A DNA stretch of 64,000 bases from Myxococcales bacterium. GTDB lineage: Bacteria > Myxococcota_A > Bradymonadia > UBA7976 > UBA1532. Numbering within the stretch: the stretch's first letter is position 1; each line of letters starts with the position of its first letter. The position numbers and the translations under genes were made by a program. Where the stretch lies: contig JACKDL010000001.1 of NCBI GenBank assembly GCA_020633555.1, positions 124,001 through 188,000 of the forward strand, read 5' to 3'. The notes beneath the pieces are model-generated. The model was not told the origin of the DNA. It searched no databases and was given only the letters and a program-made list of their open reading frames with translations. Positions 62,350-64,000 of this stretch are shown here, in pieces.

Positions 62350-63117
62350 ATGAACCGACGCGCCTGGACCGCACTCGGCGTCCTGTGCTTCGCCTGGGGA
62401 CTCCTGTCGCCCGCCTACGCTCAGGACATGGACTTCTCGCCGGAGGACATGCAGGGCGGGGGCGACGACGGGGGGGCGATGACCTTCGACGTGGTCGACA
62501 CTGCCGCCGCCGCCAAGGATCTCGAGAAGGCCCGCAAGGCCGAGATCGATCTGATTCGGGTGGTGCAGCGGCGCCCGTTCCTGCGCCGTGGCCGGGTCGA
62601 GTTCGCGCCCTTCATGGGCACGAACATCAACGACGCCATGGTCAGCATGTTCGTGGCGGGGGCCAACCTCACCTACCACCTGACCGAAGACATGGCCATC
62701 GGCGTCAACGGCGGGTATTCGCTGGGCACCGAGACCGACCTCTTCAACAAGGTCATCGAAGACTACGCCCTGCTGCCGCAGATCTCGCAGGTGCTGTGGT
62801 ACGCCACCCTCGACTTCCAGTACGCGCCGGTCTACGGCAAGTTCGCCCTGTTCAACACCTGGATCATCCCCTGGGACCTCTATGTGTTGCTGGGGGCGGG
62901 CTACACCCAGACCGAGCTCGCCGGCAACCCCACCCTGGCGGTGGGCGCCGGCCAGCGGTTCTTCATGAACCAGTGGTTCACGCTGAACTTCGAGCTGCGT
63001 GACAGCCTGTACCTGGAGGAGTACCCCGGCGGCTCCGAGATCGTGAACAACATGATGTTCACGGCCGGCGTGAGCTTCTTCATCCCGCCGAGCTTCGAGT
63101 ACAGGACGCTGAAGTGA
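62350..63117 (+). CDS. Outer-membrane beta-barrel protein of the myxobacterial type
   Basis: 255 residues: signal peptide (LGVLCFAWGLLSPAYA), an acidic N-terminal tail with Met, Asp and Gly, a helix (AKDLEKARKAEIDLIRVVQR), then a barrel starting RPFLRRGRVEFAPFMGTNIN. Its last strands include FMNQWFTLNFELRDSLYLEE and NNMMFTAGVSFFIPPSFEYR. This fits the outer-membrane beta-barrel family widespread in myxobacteria, which includes the GltA/GltB gliding-motility barrels. ATG 62350 follows GGAGG. It is paired with a paralogue 4 bp on. A motility role is only a possibility. Confidence 0.82.
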   Translation: MNRRAWTALGVLCFAWGLLSPAYAQDMDFSPEDMQGGGDDGGAMTFDVVDTAAAAKDLEKARKAEIDLIRVVQRRPFLRRGRVEFAPFMGTNINDAMVSMFVAGANLTYHLTEDMAIGVNGGYSLGTETDLFNKVIEDYALLPQISQVLWYATLDFQYAPVYGKFALFNTWIIPWDLYVLLGAGYTQTELAGNPTLAVGAGQRFFMNQWFTLNFELRDSLYLEEYPGGSEIVNNMMFTAGVSFFIPPSFEYRTLK

Positions 63118-63878
63118 GGGGCCCCGTGCTGCACGCGACCACGACGACCCTGCGCCGCGCGCTGACCTTGGGCCTGGCGTTGGCGGTGCTGCTGCCCGCG
63201 GTGGGGCAGGCCGCCAGCATCCAGGGCCCTCGCCGCTCGGCGCTCGAGCGCCTGGAAGAGGGCGACGCCATCCGCAACCGGCTGCTCCTGCGGGGCGGGC
63301 GGTTCGAGGTCGCGCCCTCGCTCGGCTTCACGATGAACGACGCCTTTCGGCGCAACATCCTGGTCGGGGCGAACCTGGCGTACAACTTCACCGACAGCCT
63401 GGCGCTGGGCGCCTCCATCTACGGCGGCTTCGGCTTCGACAGCGGCCTCGCTGAGAGCGTGGCCTCGGAGCGTCCCGATCGCACCAAGGCGGGGGCGTTC
63501 TCGGATGTGAAGCTGCTGGCGAGCGTGGAGTTCATCTACACGCCGCTCATCGGCAAGTTCGCGGTGTTCGGGCGCACGGTCTTCAACTACGACCTGCACC
63601 TCATCGCCGGGGCCGGTGGCTCGCTGGTGGGCGGCGGTGAGCAGCTCGACGACTTCGCCTTCGCGCCCGTGCTGGGCGTGGGCCTGCGCACGTTCCTCAC
63701 CCCCGGCATGTTCGTCAACGTGCAGATCCGGGACTACATCTACTCGTCGGCGCTGAACGCCGTGCCCAGCGCCGAAGGCACGGGCAAGGTGGACAGCACC
63801 ACTGAGTGGTCCAACAACTTCGCGCTGACCTTCAGCTACGGCTTCTCGTTCCCGCAGGAGCCGAAGCTCAGCAACTGA
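63114..63878 (+). CDS. Second outer-membrane beta-barrel protein, paralogue of the preceding gene
   Basis: 254 residues from GTG 63114, overlapping the preceding stop as GTGA. The signal peptide (LGLALAVLLPAVGQAA) is followed by RSALERLEEGDAIRNRLLLR, then GGRFEVAPSLGFTMNDAFRR and NILVGANLAYNFTDSLALG, mirroring the first barrel (RGRVEFAPFMGTNINDAMVS, VAGANLTYHLTEDMAIGVN). The last strands are NNFALTFSYGFSFPQEPKLS. The two proteins probably share a complex in the outer membrane. Family as for the neighbour. Confidence 0.82.
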   Translation: MRGPVLHATTTTLRRALTLGLALAVLLPAVGQAASIQGPRRSALERLEEGDAIRNRLLLRGGRFEVAPSLGFTMNDAFRRNILVGANLAYNFTDSLALGASIYGGFGFDSGLAESVASERPDRTKAGAFSDVKLLASVEFIYTPLIGKFAVFGRTVFNYDLHLIAGAGGSLVGGGEQLDDFAFAPVLGVGLRTFLTPGMFVNVQIRDYIYSSALNAVPSAEGTGKVDSTTEWSNNFALTFSYGFSFPQEPKLSN

Positions 63879-63885
63879 GCTGGCC

Positions 63886-64000
63886 ATGAGCTTCAAGACC
63901 GCCCTGTTCGGCTCCGCCGGGCGCCGTTGGGGCGCGTTGGTGCTGAGCAATGGCGCCTTCTACGGCGCCGGCTATGCCTTCCATCGCTACATCGACGAGT
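63886..64000 (+). CDS. Start of a third gene in the barrel cluster, unknown (cut by window edge)
   Basis: Thirty-eight codons from ATG 63886, 7 bp after the previous stop. It reads MSFKTALFGSAGRRWGALVL and then SNGAFYGAGYAFHRYIDE. The N-terminus is weakly hydrophobic and not a clear signal peptide. It is too short to assign, but tight spacing suggests it belongs to the barrel operon. Confidence 0.55.
   Translation, partial: MSFKTALFGSAGRRWGALVLSNGAFYGAGYAFHRYIDE

Overview
The window is about 70% G+C, gene-dense, and comes from a Gram-negative chromosome. It has lpxD/lpxA lipid A genes, bamA/skp, lolCD-like genes, several outer-membrane beta-barrels and many lipoproteins. Paired outer-membrane barrels of a type common in myxobacteria, Cys-rich and Asp-rich repeat lipoproteins, two sigma-54 activators, and frequent GTG/TTG starts with 4-bp stop/start overlaps point to a Myxococcota-type (deltaproteobacterial) organism. 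That assignment is inference, since no rRNA gene is present. I see no insertion sequence, phage gene or CRISPR array.

Layout. 1-4142: the 5' part of dapF, then a small set of flagellar/type III secretion C-ring relatives: a PspF-like sigma-54 activator, a SpoA-domain protein, a FliN-like protein, a FlhG-like ATPase and a FliJ/SctO-like coiled coil. No export apparatus is beside them. 4239-4535: rpoZ. 4681-13269: a leftward fatty-acid/polyketide-like operon (dehydratase, ketosynthase, fused CLF-ketosynthase, malonyl transferase, second CLF-like protein, ketoreductase, small Lys/Pro-rich protein). A divergence-free palindrome lies at its promoter and a family 2 glycosyltransferase lies upstream. 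13445-23642: surface and envelope genes, namely a 1294-residue repeat lipoprotein, a beta-helix protein, two methyltransferases (one fused to a membrane domain) and a hydrolase-like lipoprotein. 23810-27380: tRNA-Arg(CCG), ridA, hpf, an AtoE-type transporter, a UbiA-family prenyltransferase and tRNA-Val(CAC).

27506-45723: a short PNPase, a barrel protein, a CaiB-type CoA protein with SCP2, then the outer-membrane assembly run lysS-lolC-lolD-bamA-skp-lpxD-lpxA (all leftward). Next come prfB with its +1 frameshift, a barrel protein, an LpoB-like lipoprotein pair and a DHH phosphoesterase. 45837-48844: folE, a ferredoxin-like protein, a PHP phosphoesterase, bcp and def. 48957-51385: a sigma-54 promoter driving a metallo-beta-lactamase-fold protein and a GAF/sigma-54 activator. 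51366-56285: a MoxR/DUF58 operon. 56361-64000: a membrane protein with presenilin-like motifs, smc, ftsY, two outer-membrane barrels and a cut-off gene.

Several housekeeping promoters can be read by eye as TTGxxx-17-TAxxxT. The least ordinary parts are the two ketosynthase-like domains sharing a C-x-x-A pattern at the active site, the palindrome in front of that operon, the orphan C-ring set, the PNPase without its helical linker, and the sigma-54 promoter paired with its likely activator.
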